A stretch of DNA of 39,922 bases. Source: Cytidiella melzeri. Lineage: Eukaryota > Basidiomycota > Agaricomycetes > Polyporales > Irpicaceae. The stretch lies in NCBI GenBank assembly GCA_022592445.1, contig JABYQR010000392.1, positions 1 to 39,922 on the forward strand. The letters are read 5' to 3'. The notes beneath the pieces were generated by a model. It saw only the letters and a list, made by a program, of their open reading frames with translations. It was not told where the DNA came from and did no database searches. The position numbers and the translations under genes were made by a program. Below, piece after piece: positions 1 through 11,900 of the stretch (positions are counted from its first letter, which is position 1; each line of letters opens with the position of its first letter).

Positions 1-1551
1 TTTTTTGATCCTCATCCCAAACATATCTCCACTTAGAATTATACTCCTGCTCTGATAGCCTTGCTTTTTTTATGGCTTGCACTGAGGGATATATTGTTGA
101 TGGCCATTCAGCTCGTTTGGTGAGATCAACTTGATTGAAAACACTGTGCGGACTGAGAATGCTGCCTGTGTCTATCCTTCTCTCCATGTTCAAGTTGTGG
201 TGACTGGAGGCAGCTGAAAGGAAGGATCTTGGCATGCCATATGGGGCAGCAGACACAGTCACTGGACAAAATGTACCAGTGAAAATGGCAGCAACCAACA
301 AGAAAGAGGTTGAGAACTGCATAACAGTATATGATATTGAAGAATGTTGAAGAGCAATGAAAGTGTTCGTAAGACAGCTACATGTACAAACAATTTCAGT
401 ACAGTAGCCCATGGCATGCACAGCTTGAGCAACAATGTACTCACCAACCAGCACTGAAGCAATGCAAGGACCTAGACTAATGGTGGTGTGCTGAGATAGA
501 ATTGCTGAATGGCTAGGAGTGGGCCTAGTGCTGAGTGCTCAATTACAAGAGTACCACTAGGTTGGTTGCAAGAGGATTTATATCAGTACATGTTGTGTGA
601 TAGAGGTGTATGAGATATATCAGCTCTGAAACATGTTACATAGTTAATATCTGAACTGTCTCATCCCCTTCACAACAGCAGACTGTGTTCTGCATGTTGT
701 GACAAAATCAAGGTGATAGGTACTACACAACAACGAGAGCTGCACTCTGAGTGATTTGGCAGATGCTGATAGAGTATTATAGTAAGACTTGGAGGCAAAA
801 GTGGTTTGAGCATAGAGTGAATTATTGAACAGCACTGTGGCAGTCCGGTACAAAGAACTGTACACCTGGTGGTTGGATGCTAGCAATCTGAGACCCTACC
901 TCTGAGGGGACAAGGCCTGTTACAAAAGAAAATGCCTTGATCAAGCCACCCAGGTGGTGCCTGTGAGTGATGGGCCTACAATCATTTCCTAATACATGAC
1001 AACCAACCCTTTTGTACATGACACTGCAGGCATTTTTCTCAAAACAGGCACTGCAAAATCTGAAACATGTTTACTTGTTTCACCGCTGAGGGATGAAACT
1101 GAATCATATAAGCTTCCCAGGCCCAATTTCAAGGACATCTCAAGGTAGCAGAGTTTTCATGGTCCTTATTAGGGAGCAATATAACTCAATATACCAGCTG
1201 TAGTAGTGATCTTCATATTGGCTGAGATTTACAGATATGGGTTGTGTAGACTAAGTAGCAAGCAGCATTTTGCACATATATGTAAATCTGTGTTCTAATA
1301 GTGTAGTAATTGATGCAGACACAGCATGACAGAGGTCTTGGTTTCTGGAGAAATGACATGGTAAAAACATGGAAATTGTAACGGCAAGGTGGCTACTCAC
1401 CTGAGAGATTGGTAAACTTGAAGGAAGTAGTAAAGAGAGATCAGTGCAGTGTGTGTGGAAAGAGTAGCAGAGAGTACTGACTAGTCCATTGTCAACAGAG
1501 TGGATAAGACTGAGGGGATAAGATAGACCCAGGTCATATTTGAGTTATGAA
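1..1551. other. non-coding stretch with no recognised gene
   Basis: Only short scattered open frames occur on both strands, none with recognisable domains. I see no LTR boundary, tRNA or rRNA here. Its right end marks where similarity between the left inverted-repeat arm and the copy near 17643 fades. Confidence 0.5.
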
Positions 1552-3112
1552 GAATGAAGAAGAATTGGTCCAGTGTGCTCCAGCACATTGATGCTTTTTC
1601 AGATGTGATCCTCTTGTCCCCCAAAGTGTGGGAATTTGACGGGAGAATAGACAGCAACAGTTTCAAAACCAAAGCAATGAGTACAGTTGATGGCATCACA
1701 CTAACTTGATTATCAGCCCTTTATAACTTTGTATCAGATCACTTTTGCAATCAAAATGCACTTTTTCATTTTTACAAACTGCACATGGGCAAATACACAT
1801 CTGTCCAAATTATACACCATTGGATAGACCTATGTTGTGGAAACATTTTGGCACAAGCATCCTGTCAATTGAAGTGGAATTGAGCAGGTTATGGCCAGTC
1901 TACTGAAAAAGTTGCTCAGACTTAGATTCAAACTCCACTCTTGCTGTTAGATGATGTCAAATTCTGGTCAGGTACATGTACAGCAACCTGCAGACATTGC
2001 TTGCTCTCTGTACAAGGAATACAATCAGAAGGCATGCCACAAATATTATTGGCTCTGAACAAGAATTACCAGTACTTTGGAAGCTAACAAGACATTCTAA
2101 ACACCTACATTCTTGGACAATGTAAATTTGTGGCTGCATCAGCAGTAAGCACTGCCTCTGATTGTTCCACAAAGTTTCACAGCCACTAGTTGCTCTACAA
2201 GCAGGAGTTACAATCAGAACACAGCCTGTGACAGTTTCAATGGGAATGAGGCAATTCAGACATCAGCAGGACACATGTAACATGTCCTGGGAGTCAATCT
2301 AATGAGACAACCTCAAGCCCTTATTCTTGAAGCAAGTGATTTTCTGGCTTCAGCAGTGAACTTTCATGAGCACCATAAATGATTGTTGCATCAGCAGTGA
2401 ACACTGCACAAGGTTAATGGTAATATATATGAAACCTCTTGCTACCATTGGTGATTACCTTTATCAATGTATGGCTACTTTTCCTGCAACCAAACTTATC
2501 AATTGTAGTACAGTCACTTTATCCCAGATCAAGTTGATTATCAAAGGTATCACCAATAGCAAATGCCTTTACTACAGTCAATATTCATGACCAGATAAAT
2601 TGGCAAGGTACTTACAAGGAACAAAGTTGTTTACTGAGCTTCTTTTTGGTAACAAAGTCATCGGTTCAAGCAACTATTTCAGACAATATGACTTACTCAA
2701 TTTGCTATCAGTAACATAATCACTTGTAACCCTGCTCCTGCAGTCTACCCAAATTACACCCAAATCATTGTGATACTTAAAAACCATTATGAAGGATGAA
2801 GAAGATGTGTGTCACAGAGACTTTATCTCTACAATCTATTCCACAAACCTATCTTGACTCTGTACTCGCACCTGTTGTTGTGCTTTAAAAATACAGCACA
2901 GTCCTTCTCTTTTCCTGAATGATTGTGTGCTCCAGTAAACACAAATTACCAACTTACTATACATTACTCATCAAAGAAGCTATTCACAACAAAACTACTT
3001 AGTCAAGCTGCTACCAGCAGCCAGTTTACTTATAAATCTGGCTCACAAAGTAATATTTCATTCAATCTTCAGGAATTGTACTTGCCACCTGCCAGCCTTG
3101 CTAACACTAGTC
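1552..3112 (-). repeat. left arm of a large diverged inverted repeat
   Basis: Read on the minus strand, this stretch matches 6061-6173 followed by 15254-17643 on the plus strand. Checkpoints: the motif GCAGGAGCAGGGTTACAAGTG near 2750 (reversed) and near 15523; the GATACAAAGTTATAA block near 1730 (reversed) and 17455; and the ATTTCATTCAATCTTCAGGA block at 3056 against its reverse near 6118. Divergence looks like 10-15 percent with small indels. The copies share no conserved reading frame, so the unit is probably a non-coding repeat or an old transposon remnant. This arm holds one unit of the sequence that is tandemly amplified in the other arm (near 2150-2280). Confidence 0.8.
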
Positions 3113-3940
3113 ATACTCACCAACACTGAAAGTGGCTGGATTGGTGTTGACAGCGCAATCCATGAGCAAAAGCCACCCAATTGACCTGTAAATATTTGTT
3201 GGCAAGGTAGATGTAGTACAATGTTTGAGTGTGTAAAAATCTCATGTAACTGTCTGTTAGATCAGCCATTTTACACACTATCTCTCAGGCTGCACAAACT
3301 GATGTGGCTGCTGCTTCAACAACTATGTCAGGCTTTGTACCATCTCAATGACTATCATGTTTCTCCTCAACACAAGCAAAATGTGATTTCTGTGTGAACA
3401 ATGCGTGCTTTGACATAGTTGCCTTTGCAGTGAGGCTTCACCAATCTGAGAGCTTGTTCAGCCAATCAAGTCAAACAAAGGTCTCATTTGCAAAATCCTG
3501 GCATGAGCAATACTATAGTGGCAGCTTTTACAAACAATAAGCCAAGTAATTTATAGCATGACTACCTCTCACTAATGTCATGAGCATTTTAAACTTTAAT
3601 GTCTATGCTTATAAGTCAAACAACATAGCCCACAATGACTTCTTTAACAAGTTTGGTTTTGCATGTAATAATTCTCTTCCAGACACAGGACTATACAGGC
3701 ATGATAGAGGTATGTAGTTACACATGTGAGAATATTTGCATATTTCACAAATTTTACTGGATGTTGATACAACCAGAAATTGCGTAGACATGTGGACCAG
3801 CCCTATCACATGGGATGGCTCTGCCTGAGAGGTGTTGCAGAAAGTCCCAGGTACAGCGACAGGCTTTGGCAATAGCCATCAGCCAAATTCCAAAAGCGTT
3901 GAACCTCAATCCAAGGACTTACTTGGGTTCAGCTTGCCAA
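3113..3940. other. non-coding spacer between the inverted-repeat arms
   Basis: No supported gene. Short open frames lack codon structure or recognisable motifs. It ends at the 5-bp target duplication of the solo LTR. Confidence 0.4.
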
Positions 3941-3945
3941 CCTCT

Positions 3946-4638
3946 TGACATGGATAGTCCAACAGAGACCGGATTTTTCCAACATTGTCACAAGTTTACA
4001 GCATTAGGCGCCTATCTAGAGTGCTTATTTTCCGGCTAGGAGTGTTTCCAGACCTAACCCTGACCCGGGTCACATGACATCCTGTCTTATTTATCAATAG
4101 TCCAGGCCCAAACCCTAGACTCAATCTGGAGCGGTTCCAGATCAACCTAGGCTACTGTTCTATTGTTCTCCTTCCATTGTTAGGGATTCCCCATGGATTC
4201 CCCCAGTTTCTTTTGTTCTATTGTTCCTGATTCTATTGTTCTAGTTCTATTGTTCTACGTACCCTGGTCCCCGATTTTTACCATGGTCCTTTATTGTTCT
4301 ATTGGTACTCCAGCCCCACAGTTACTCCAGTCCCTAGTGTGGGAACTTGCACACAGACTACCTACACACAGTATATATAGTAGATCTTACTCTCCCTAGC
4401 TCTGCATCTTGACCTCTCTGTCATTTGCACTGCTAGGTGAGTTACTGCAGGTAACTTAGTATCATACCCTATTAACTCTGTCATTTGCACTGCTAGTATT
4501 CAGCCTCTGTGCCTGCTTGCCTCCTTATCATTGACTGTGACCTCGTTGTTGTCGTTGGAGATCCACTTCCACTTCCACTCCCCCTCCTCTTCACCCTTGT
4601 TTAGGGTTTATCAGTATAGCAGCAGTTGCTCTGTGACA
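3946..4638 (+). mobile_element. solo LTR of the element E family, with target duplication
   Basis: The 693-bp unit starts TGACATGG and ends CTGTGACA. It is flanked by the exact 5-bp duplication CCTCT (3941-3945 and 4639-4643), so it is a solo LTR left by LTR-LTR recombination. It matches the 5' LTR of element E (37191-37953) along most of its length and the reversed copy at 22754-23386. It contains a TATATATA box (4372-4379), the self-primer ATCTTGACCT (4406-4415) beginning 34 nt after the first T of the box, and a candidate 60-bp intron (4437-4496) flanked by a direct repeat. U3 is full of TATTGTTC-like octamers. Confidence 0.93.
4437..4496 (+). other. candidate intron in the solo-LTR leader, flanked by a direct repeat
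   Basis: It begins GTGAGT and ends TGCTAG, with branch-like TATTAAC at 4470-4476. The 21 nt before the 5' splice site (4416-4436) are repeated exactly as the last 21 nt of the intron (4476-4496). The same arrangement is present in the LTRs of D, E and A and is missing from the reversed solo LTR. Splicing itself is inferred. Confidence 0.7.
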
Positions 4639-4643
4639 CCTCT

Positions 4644-6060
4644 GACCAGTCAGACCTATAAATAACAAAGCAAGGTAACACCACTTGGCAAAACGGGGGG
4701 CAATCATGGCGAGGCAAGGCCAATTGACGGTACTGTGAACAACCATGGGAAGTGATGCTGATTGACAATGCCTATAACAACCGTGACAAAATGACAGTGA
4801 CCAACAATAATGATGTGATGGTGACTGCCAAGAGCAAGGGAGAGCCTGGGGACGAGTGCAAGGTGACCTGCATTGCTGAAGATGAGGTGGGCTCAGTCAA
4901 CGTGGGAAAGGCTGCCAGGGTGGCAAAGGCAAGCAAGGGGCAGTGAGAGGGGAACGAGAATGATGACACAAACTTTGGGTGTCTGCTGCTTTTGACAAGT
5001 CTTCTTGCATGGACGTTGCATCGAGATCGTGGTCTTCTTGGGTCCATGGCATGAAGATTTCATCTTCCTCAATTGTTGCCCTGGGATCAAGTGTTTCGCA
5101 GATGTAAAACTTATTCCGCACAGGATTGAATTTGTGCTGTGAGATTGAAGACTGCAGAAACATGTCGCACCATCGGCAGACACCAACCAAAGTCAGAGTG
5201 TACAAGCCATTGAGCTGTGGTTCCCACAGGAAGACTTGGCAGCAATGGCTGTGATTAGGCAATGCCAGCATTTACTGTCATTCTGTGTTTGCCTCCACTC
5301 CACTTTGCTGTGTAGGGCCCATGAATAATATGGCCCGAGCATTCTCTCGCACCATCCTGTCAAAGAACTGCTCTGGTGTTTTGCCTGAATACTGACACGT
5401 AACTGGATTCTGGATGTGCTTTGGCATGGCAACAGCGTCAACATCTCTAGGTGGGCAGTGCTTTGGGTTGGTGGCATTGTGTAGGGTGCCCAAGTAGACA
5501 ACGTTGTACCTTGCTTCTGTCCCAAAGATGTGTTACTATCAGCCTCCACGAGGGAGGACAGGCCAGCATAATCAACTCCCCAACCGGTGGACCAGTCTTC
5601 TTTGTCCCATTCATTACTGGCCAAACTCTGCATGGTGCCAGAAAGGTTGCCAAAACTTTGCTCAACCACAACTGTCAATGGTAGGTACTTCAATGAGCAC
5701 AAATGGGCAGTTTTTGCAGGGCTGACGCCATAACAAAGCCAGACAGGGAGAGAAAATTGATGGGCCAGTTTTGACAACTTGTCCAAATTCGAGCTGAGAT
5801 GACCCTTGGTCATGTCAAAAATGAAATTCACACGTTCAGTCGTGGTCCCTAGAGTTGTGCTGGTGGCCGTACAAATTGTGGATTGGCAGACCACATTGAC
5901 CTCAATTGTACTGACCAGTTTCCGGTGGTGGAGTTGCTCTAACCAATGATCCGGTAAAAGATAGCCAGTGTAGGTGATTTTTGTGAGCATGAGCAGAAAC
6001 ACTCCCCTTACTAACCTCGTAGCTTTTCTTGCTGGAGGAAGCGTAGGCCAAATTCTGTTG
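4644..6060 (-). other. unidentified, possibly once-coding stretch on the minus strand
   Basis: A minus-strand frame is open from 6002 to 5193 (269 codons). A second minus frame covers 5493-5278, and after two stops (5270s) the same frame runs from 5271 to 4897. Some stretches look protein-like, for example FFDRMVRENARAILFMGP near 5370-5310 and the acidic DPRATIEEDEIFMPWTQEDH near 5090-5030, but they lie in different frames. I recognise no family. It may be a frameshifted host or transposon gene, or chance open frames. The stretch ends where the right inverted-repeat arm begins. Confidence 0.25.
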
Positions 6061-6173
6061 TAGCCTTACTAGCGTTAGCAAGGCCGGCAAGCGGCAAGTA
6101 CAACTCCTGAAGATTGAATGAAATATTACCTTTTGAGCCAGATTTGTGAGTAAACAAACTTGGTGCTGGTAAC
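6061..6173 (+). repeat. outer piece of the right inverted-repeat arm, split by element 1
   Basis: The reverse complement matches 3000-3112, including the ATTTCATTCAATCTTCAGGA block. The match resumes at 15254 after the 9.08-kb element 1, so the element inserted inside the arm. The last five bases, GTAAC (6169-6173), are the left copy of its target duplication. Confidence 0.85.
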
Positions 6174-6885
6174 TGTTACGAACGGTCTTCACACCCTATC
6201 ATTTTCCTTTACTTCTTCGATTACCTTGATAACCAGTTATCTTCTTTACAATTGCCTGGACAACCCAACTCGTCTTTCCTCCATCATTCCCTGATCCACA
6301 TTGCCTCCGTTCAACACGGACTATTATGTTACCAGTTGCCTTCTGATGTCCATTCAAATCTCGGACCTAACTCCGATTGGTTACCATTGCCTTGGTTCAA
6401 CCCTCGGCCTTTCCATACCTCCGTTACCACTCCATCGGGTCCAACCCCGTCTATCCCCTGTTTCGGATCCAACTCCGTCTATCCCCTGTTCCGGGTTCAA
6501 CCCCTTCTCTATTGATTCCTGCCTCATGTTTCACCTTTCTATTGTTCCTTGTTTCCCCACCTTGACGGTCTTTTCTCTCATTGGCTTTCCAGAGTAGTGG
6601 CTGTTCTCTGTGCATTGTTCTTCCTTCCTGTTTCTCCGATTTGCTACCACTACCTCGGACTGGTCCAAAAGTAGTTAGGTCAACATGTATAAATAGCCGT
6701 TAGACATGGGGCTAGAACCTCAGTCTATCCACTTCGTATCAATATTCCTTCTATCGAACCATCATCTGTCTGCCACTGTGCCTGACAGCGACCGCGCGGC
6801 CTAGACCATCATCAGACCTTGAGTGTAGCTACACCAGGGGGTTCTGACCTGACAATTTGTCCCTTGACGATAGTCGGTCTTAACA
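6174..6885 (+). repeat. 5' LTR of element 1
   Basis: 712 bp, TG...CA. U3 has a 28-bp tandem repeat (6435-6462, 6463-6490, then a partial unit). The TATA box TATAAATA is at 6688-6695. The 10-nt AGTCTATCCA at 6722-6731 starts 34 nt after the first T of the box and is complementary to the priming site beyond the LTR. Confidence 0.96.
6722..6731 (+). promoter_or_regulatory. predicted RNA 5' end and self-primer of element 1
   Basis: AGTCTATCCA is the exact complement of TGGATAGACT at 6888-6897. In Tf1 of fission yeast, the first 11 nt of the RNA fold back on the primer-binding site, are cut and prime reverse transcription; this matches that plan. The position relative to TATA (34 nt) supports it being the RNA start. 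Confidence 0.8.
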
Positions 6886-6887
6886 TT

Positions 6888-6897
6888 TGGATAGACT
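6888..6897 (+). promoter_or_regulatory. self-primed primer-binding site of element 1
   Basis: TGGATAGACT begins two bases after the end of the 5' LTR. It pairs perfectly with AGTCTATCCA (6722-6731) inside the same LTR. A tRNA primer is possible in principle because the site begins TGG, but the same internal pairing in four other elements favours self-priming. Confidence 0.8.
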
Positions 6898-7034
6898 CTT
6901 CTGGGTCTACCCCGCGCACCAAGAAGAACAACTCGATTGGCAACGACTGCGGTCTTGCTGCAATCCCTTGTCATCCTCGCTAGCCTTACCCTGGATGGGA
7001 AGCAGCAATTAGATACATCAGACATCAGAAGCAT

Positions 7035-8936
7035 ATGACAGTGGGAGCTGAAACATCCCTCCCCTGCTACGGAAAGCCGCACCTTTTTTACAAGAAGAAA
7101 CGAGACGTCTATCTTGACCAAGACAACGAGTGGGAACATTGCACAGCTGACATTTGTCCCAATCGAGAACTAGCAAACCAAACAGTAACACCGCCACACC
7201 CAGACTTTGAAGTTGTGGACATTGCCCAAGTTGAACGACACTTGCGAGAAGCCAGAAGACGCGACAAGAGACGAGAAGAAGTACCATCTGCTAGTAACAA
7301 ACCACCACTATTGTTAGAAGAACTCGCAGTAGCACCAAAGCCAACAATGAGTACCCCTCAAGAAGCAATACAACCCAAAGGTACCCAAGCACCAGGGACT
7401 GAAAGAGAACAAAGGCCATTTACACCATTCACTGCCCATGACGACGACAACTCTTCAGCCCCAGATCCACATCGACCCATCTTCCGACCCTCTGATAGGG
7501 AAGGTCATGAGAAAAGGAAACAATCAGACCCTTTCGACCCCAAGTACCCCTTTGACAGATATTCCGACGCCCCAACCAATGACCAAGCACCACCTGAAAG
7601 CGAGTGGGAAAAGCTCAAACTCCGTGATCCCCAAGACTTTGATGGCAGGGCCGAGAAGTTTGATGAATGGTGGACCAACATGTTGATGTACATCAAGATG
7701 CAGCCCAAGCAATTTGCTCTAGCCATACACAAGATTGTTTGCGTACTCAGCTACATGAATGGAGGAACGGCTGGACCATGGGCTATGTTGAAGAAGAAAC
7801 AATACCTGATGGAAGATTTCCCACACTGGAGAGAATTCTGCGATGAAGTGTTGATGTTCTTCCAGGACAAAGGACTCAGAGAACGAGCATTGGCCAAGCT
7901 TGAAAGAGCAAATCAAGGATCGAGAACAGTCCAAGAATACAACAATGATTTTTCCGTATTGCTGGGACAATACGGCAAGAACCGAGACGAGACAGCGGTA
8001 ATGGCTTGGTACAAGCGCGGACTCAAGTGGAGCCTCCTTAACGCCCTTCATAATCTACACCATCAACCGGAGAACCTTGGAGAAATGATGATAGAAGCGC
8101 TCCGGCTAGAAACAAACCGACAACTCCTGACGCTCAATCTGGCTGCTCATAATGGCCGTGGCAAGAGTGAGGGGGGAAGTCAGTCTACTCGAACCCCCTA
8201 CTCCAGCAACAACCAAGCCACTGCAAGAGTCATGAACGCAGCAGATCGTGAGGGTCACTTCAGAGACAAACTATGCTTCAGGTGCCATCAGCCTGGTCAC
8301 AAAGCTAACGATCTCTCCTTCCATCCCGACTATAGGCCAAACCCACGCACGCAACCTCGAGCGCAAAACCCGCCGCCTGCACTCCGAGCTGCAACAATGG
8401 TTGAAGGAGAAAGATCAGGCGCCAGCACTTTGGAAGCGAGAGGGGAGGAGGTTGGTCAGGAGGACACCGCAGGAGTTATACGTCGCACGCGTGGCAGCGT
8501 GGCGGGCGATTCAGGCGAGACGGTTGGAGCTCTCAAAGAGTTACATCGTCGACACGATGGAGGGGGGACCCTGCAAGTTCTGGGGTCCGGCCAAGCACAG
8601 GAACGGGGTCTTTATGACCAATCAGGAGGCGGAAAGCATGAGGAAATGGAGAACCATGGCCTTTGTAGGCCCGGATATGATAGATTGGGCCAACGACTTG
8701 TAATGGATAAGTTGGGCAGCGCACAAACAAGAGGATCTGGGGGTGACGCAGGAGGAAGTGGAGAGGTGGCTCAACTTAGAGTGGGTAGGGCCGCCCCTCT
8801 TCCGGGTCCAAGAATGGCAGGACAGAATACCGAAACTCGGCCGAATTTGGAAATGGTCTATAGGGCTGTAGCAGGACTACCGCTTGAAGAGATAGGCCTG
8901 TTTTTAGACGAACTTGAAGAAAGAGAGGGTTTTTAG
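7035..8936 (+). CDS. gag: Gag polyprotein of element 1
   Basis: A 633-residue open frame starting at ATG 7035, forming the nucleocapsid and capsid of the virus-like particle. Near the N-terminus, LPC (residues 9-11) through ICPNRE (about residues 40-45) matches a cysteine motif also seen in the Gags of D and E and traces of it in A. A Retrotrans_gag-like helical core spans roughly residues 195-370. The zinc knuckle at about 414-427 reads CFRC...GH, but the last cysteine is replaced by leucine. Beyond residue 435 the frame turns Gly/Arg-rich, while another frame across 8345-8850 looks more protein-like. The last 25 residues again look ordinary and end at the slippery heptamer. Pol follows in the -1 frame. 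Confidence 0.85.
   Translation: MTVGAETSLPCYGKPHLFYKKKRDVYLDQDNEWEHCTADICPNRELANQTVTPPHPDFEVVDIAQVERHLREARRRDKRREEVPSASNKPPLLLEELAVAPKPTMSTPQEAIQPKGTQAPGTEREQRPFTPFTAHDDDNSSAPDPHRPIFRPSDREGHEKRKQSDPFDPKYPFDRYSDAPTNDQAPPESEWEKLKLRDPQDFDGRAEKFDEWWTNMLMYIKMQPKQFALAIHKIVCVLSYMNGGTAGPWAMLKKKQYLMEDFPHWREFCDEVLMFFQDKGLRERALAKLERANQGSRTVQEYNNDFSVLLGQYGKNRDETAVMAWYKRGLKWSLLNALHNLHHQPENLGEMMIEALRLETNRQLLTLNLAAHNGRGKSEGGSQSTRTPYSSNNQATARVMNAADREGHFRDKLCFRCHQPGHKANDLSFHPDYRPNPRTQPRAQNPPPALRAATMVEGERSGASTLEARGEEVGQEDTAGVIRRTRGSVAGDSGETVGALKELHRRHDGGGTLQVLGSGQAQERGLYDQSGGGKHEEMENHGLCRPGYDRLGQRLVMDKLGSAQTRGSGGDAGGSGEVAQLRVGRAAPLPGPRMAGQNTETRPNLEMVYRAVAGLPLEEIGLFLDELEEREGF
8345..8850 (+). other. protein-like segment in a second frame inside the gag ORF
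   Basis: In frame 1 (open 8248-8703, then continuing past a TAA at 8701) the translation has tryptophans, amphipathic helices and normal-looking composition, for example RTPQELYVARVAAWRAIQAR and VTQEEVERWLNLEWV. The gag frame over the same bases is Gly/Arg-rich and low in structure. GC content is higher than in the flanks. It lies between the zinc knuckle and the frameshift site. It could be a captured host sequence, a Gag C-terminal domain displaced by indels, or an overprinted ORF. I do not recognise the protein. Confidence 0.4.
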
Positions 8937-11900
8937 TTTATCCTACACCCTCGACGTGTGTTAGGATCAAGGCGAACCGTGTAACGGCTAGTGACCTTTC
9001 AATATCATTTGCTGGCAAAATCACACACAATCGCAAAATCGTCGAAGTTCAAGTCTTGGTTGATAGTGGTGCGACGCATTGCTTCATCCATAAAAAAGTC
9101 CTCAATCGTGACAAGTGGGAGGCAAACCCGTTACCAAAGCCGTTTGGAGTCCAGAACGTTGACGGTACCATTAACGTGGCAGGGCGAATTACTCATGGCA
9201 TATACTTGCCATTAGTAGTGGGACAAAGAGTCCACTATGAACTGTTATACGTGACCAACCTCGGTCGAGACGACATCATCCTAGGAATGACTTGGTTGAA
9301 GAAACACAATCCCTCGATAGACTGGAAGACCAAATGCATACAATTCAAAGATGGCAATAAGATCCATTGTGAAGATCCCCTCACAATCAAGATCATTCAA
9401 GCAATCAAGCGGATGCAGCCGCCGGATAAACAGTTCACAACAGCCGACAAACCCGCATCAAATTTGTTGACAAAGAAACGTTCATTTATGGTAGAAGAAG
9501 TTGAGGAAGTTCCGAACTACGTCAAAGAGAAGCTTCCTTCAGACGCCGTCCACATCATGGAACCAATAGTCCAACCCCAAGAAGGAATTGTGGAGGTCCA
9601 TAGTCCTCCCACAATGCATAAGGAAGCGCATGCAGATACAATACCAACTGCAGACTATATAACACCTTCAAAGATCTCGGTCACTCCAGAATGGGTAGCC
9701 AAACAGGAAGAGTCGCTCTATTGGGCTAAGGACTACCTATGGCACGAAGAGACCATTGAAGAAGCAATAGCGGGAGGCGAAGATCTCATCTACATCCGGG
9801 TCAAACACAACGTGTCTCAACAAGTGGCCGAAGTGCAGCACAAGGAGAAAACCGAACAAACTATTGAAGACATAGTACCAGCTGAATTCTTGGGATTCCG
9901 ATTTGTGTTTGAGAAGCACGCATCAGAACGACTACCAGAACGAAAGAAATGGGATCACACAATACACCTTGTACCGGGAGCAGAAATGAAGAACTGTAAA
10001 GTTTACCCACTGTCACAACCGGAACAAGTCGAACTCAACAACTTCATTACGGAACACCTGCGGAAAGGATACATACGACCCTCGAAATCTCCAATGGCTT
10101 CTCCATTCTTCTTTGTAAAAAAGAAGGATGGCTCATTGCGACCAATACAAGACTACCAAATCCTGAACACCATGACAAAGAAGAACACATACCCACTCCC
10201 GCTGATTCCGGAGCTTATTGACAAACTCAAAGGAGCAAAGATCTTCACCAAACTGGATGTACGATGGGGATACAACAATGTACGCATTAAAGAGGGCAAC
10301 AAGTGGAAGGCAGCATTCAAGACCAACCTCGGCCTGTTTGAGCCAACAGTCATGTTCTTCGGACTTACCAATTCGCCAGCAACGTTCCAATCCATGATGA
10401 ACGAGATCTTTGCAGATCTTATTGACACAGGGCACGTAGTAGTTTACATGGACGACATCCTCATCTTTACCGAAGACCGGCCAACACACGACATCCTCAT
10501 CAAACAGGTGTTACAACGGCTGAAAGACAACGACATGTTCCTGAAACCAGAGAAATGCATGTTCCGACAATCGCGCATCGAATACCTCGGGCTCATTGTG
10601 TCTTACAACAACCTAGAGATGGACCCGGGTAAGGTCTCCGTGGTGGCCGATTGGCCAATACCCCGTAAAGTCAAAGAAGTCCAATCATTCCTTGGATTTG
10701 CCAACTTCTATCGACGGTTTATCCCCAACTTTTCTGACATTGCGCAACCATTGTACCACCTGACCAAGAAAACAACTGTATGGGACTGGACGGTGGCCTG
10801 TCAAACTGCCTTTGACGAATTGAAGAGAGTCTTCTGCAGTGCACCACTACTCAAGATGCCAGATGCAGGCAAACCATTCCGAGTGAAAACCGACGCATCT
10901 AGTTATGCAACAGGGGCGGTGCTATCCCAACAGGATGAAACAGGACATTGGCACCCCTGCGCATATCTTTCTCAGTCAATGACGGTAACCGAACGGAATT
11001 ACGACATCTACGATAAGGAGCTCCTTGCCATCATGCGTGCATTAGAGGAGTGGCGCCACTATTTGGAAGGGGCAACTTACGATTTCGACATCTACACCGA
11101 CCATCAGAACCTCGCATATTTCAAAGAAGCACACAAATTGAACCGAAGACAAGCACGTTGGGCATTGTATCTCTCAAGATTCCGATTCCAATTATTCCAC
11201 CGGCCTGAAACTACAATGACAATTCCTGTTGCCCTATCTAGACGTGTTGATCATGATCTAGGGGGGGGTGATAATTCCGAGCAGATCCTGCTACCAGAGC
11301 ATCTTTTCCATCTACGAGTCATAGATCAGGATCAACACGCAACAACCACCGATACTCCACTCCTTGACCGCATCAGACAGGCTGCTGAACTAGACGACCA
11401 AGTCAGCAATGCACTACAAACGCTACTAGCCTCCAAAGGCAACAAAGCAGTAAAACGTGACCTAGAGGACTGGAAGGCAGAAGATGGTCTAGTTTACTAC
11501 AAGGACAAGATCTACGTACCAAAATACCAACAACTTCGACGAGACTTAGTAAAGTCATTCCATGACACTGTGGTCACAGGACACCCTGGACGATTCAAGA
11601 CAATAGAACTCATTCAACAAACCTTCTGGTGGCCAGGCATGACTGTATTCATCAAGAACTATGTCACAGGGTGTGCCTCGTGTCAAAGCGTTAAGATTCA
11701 GAACCAGCCCAAGAACATACCAATTCACCCAATTAGTTCTGAAAAGAGCTATCTACCGTTCCAAGTAGTTTCTGTTGATTTCATAGGAGAATTACCAGCA
11801 AGTGACAATTACAACGCAATCATGGTGGTTGTGGACCAAGGGTGCACCAAGTCAACGGTACTGATTCCGTGCACCACCAACACTTCAGCCGAAGTAACGG

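Noticed and set aside
4752..4946. 64-codon plus-strand ORF with an acidic tail
   Set aside because: Short, no recognisable family, and opposite a longer open minus-strand stretch; not supported as a gene.
6252..6597. Overlapping ORFs repeated at 14620-14965
   Set aside because: They lie inside the two LTRs of element 1, and their repetition follows from LTR identity.
6888..6905. tRNA-primed priming site in element 1 because it starts TGG
   Set aside because: A perfect complement lies inside the LTR at the expected RNA start, as in four other elements, so self-priming explains it better.
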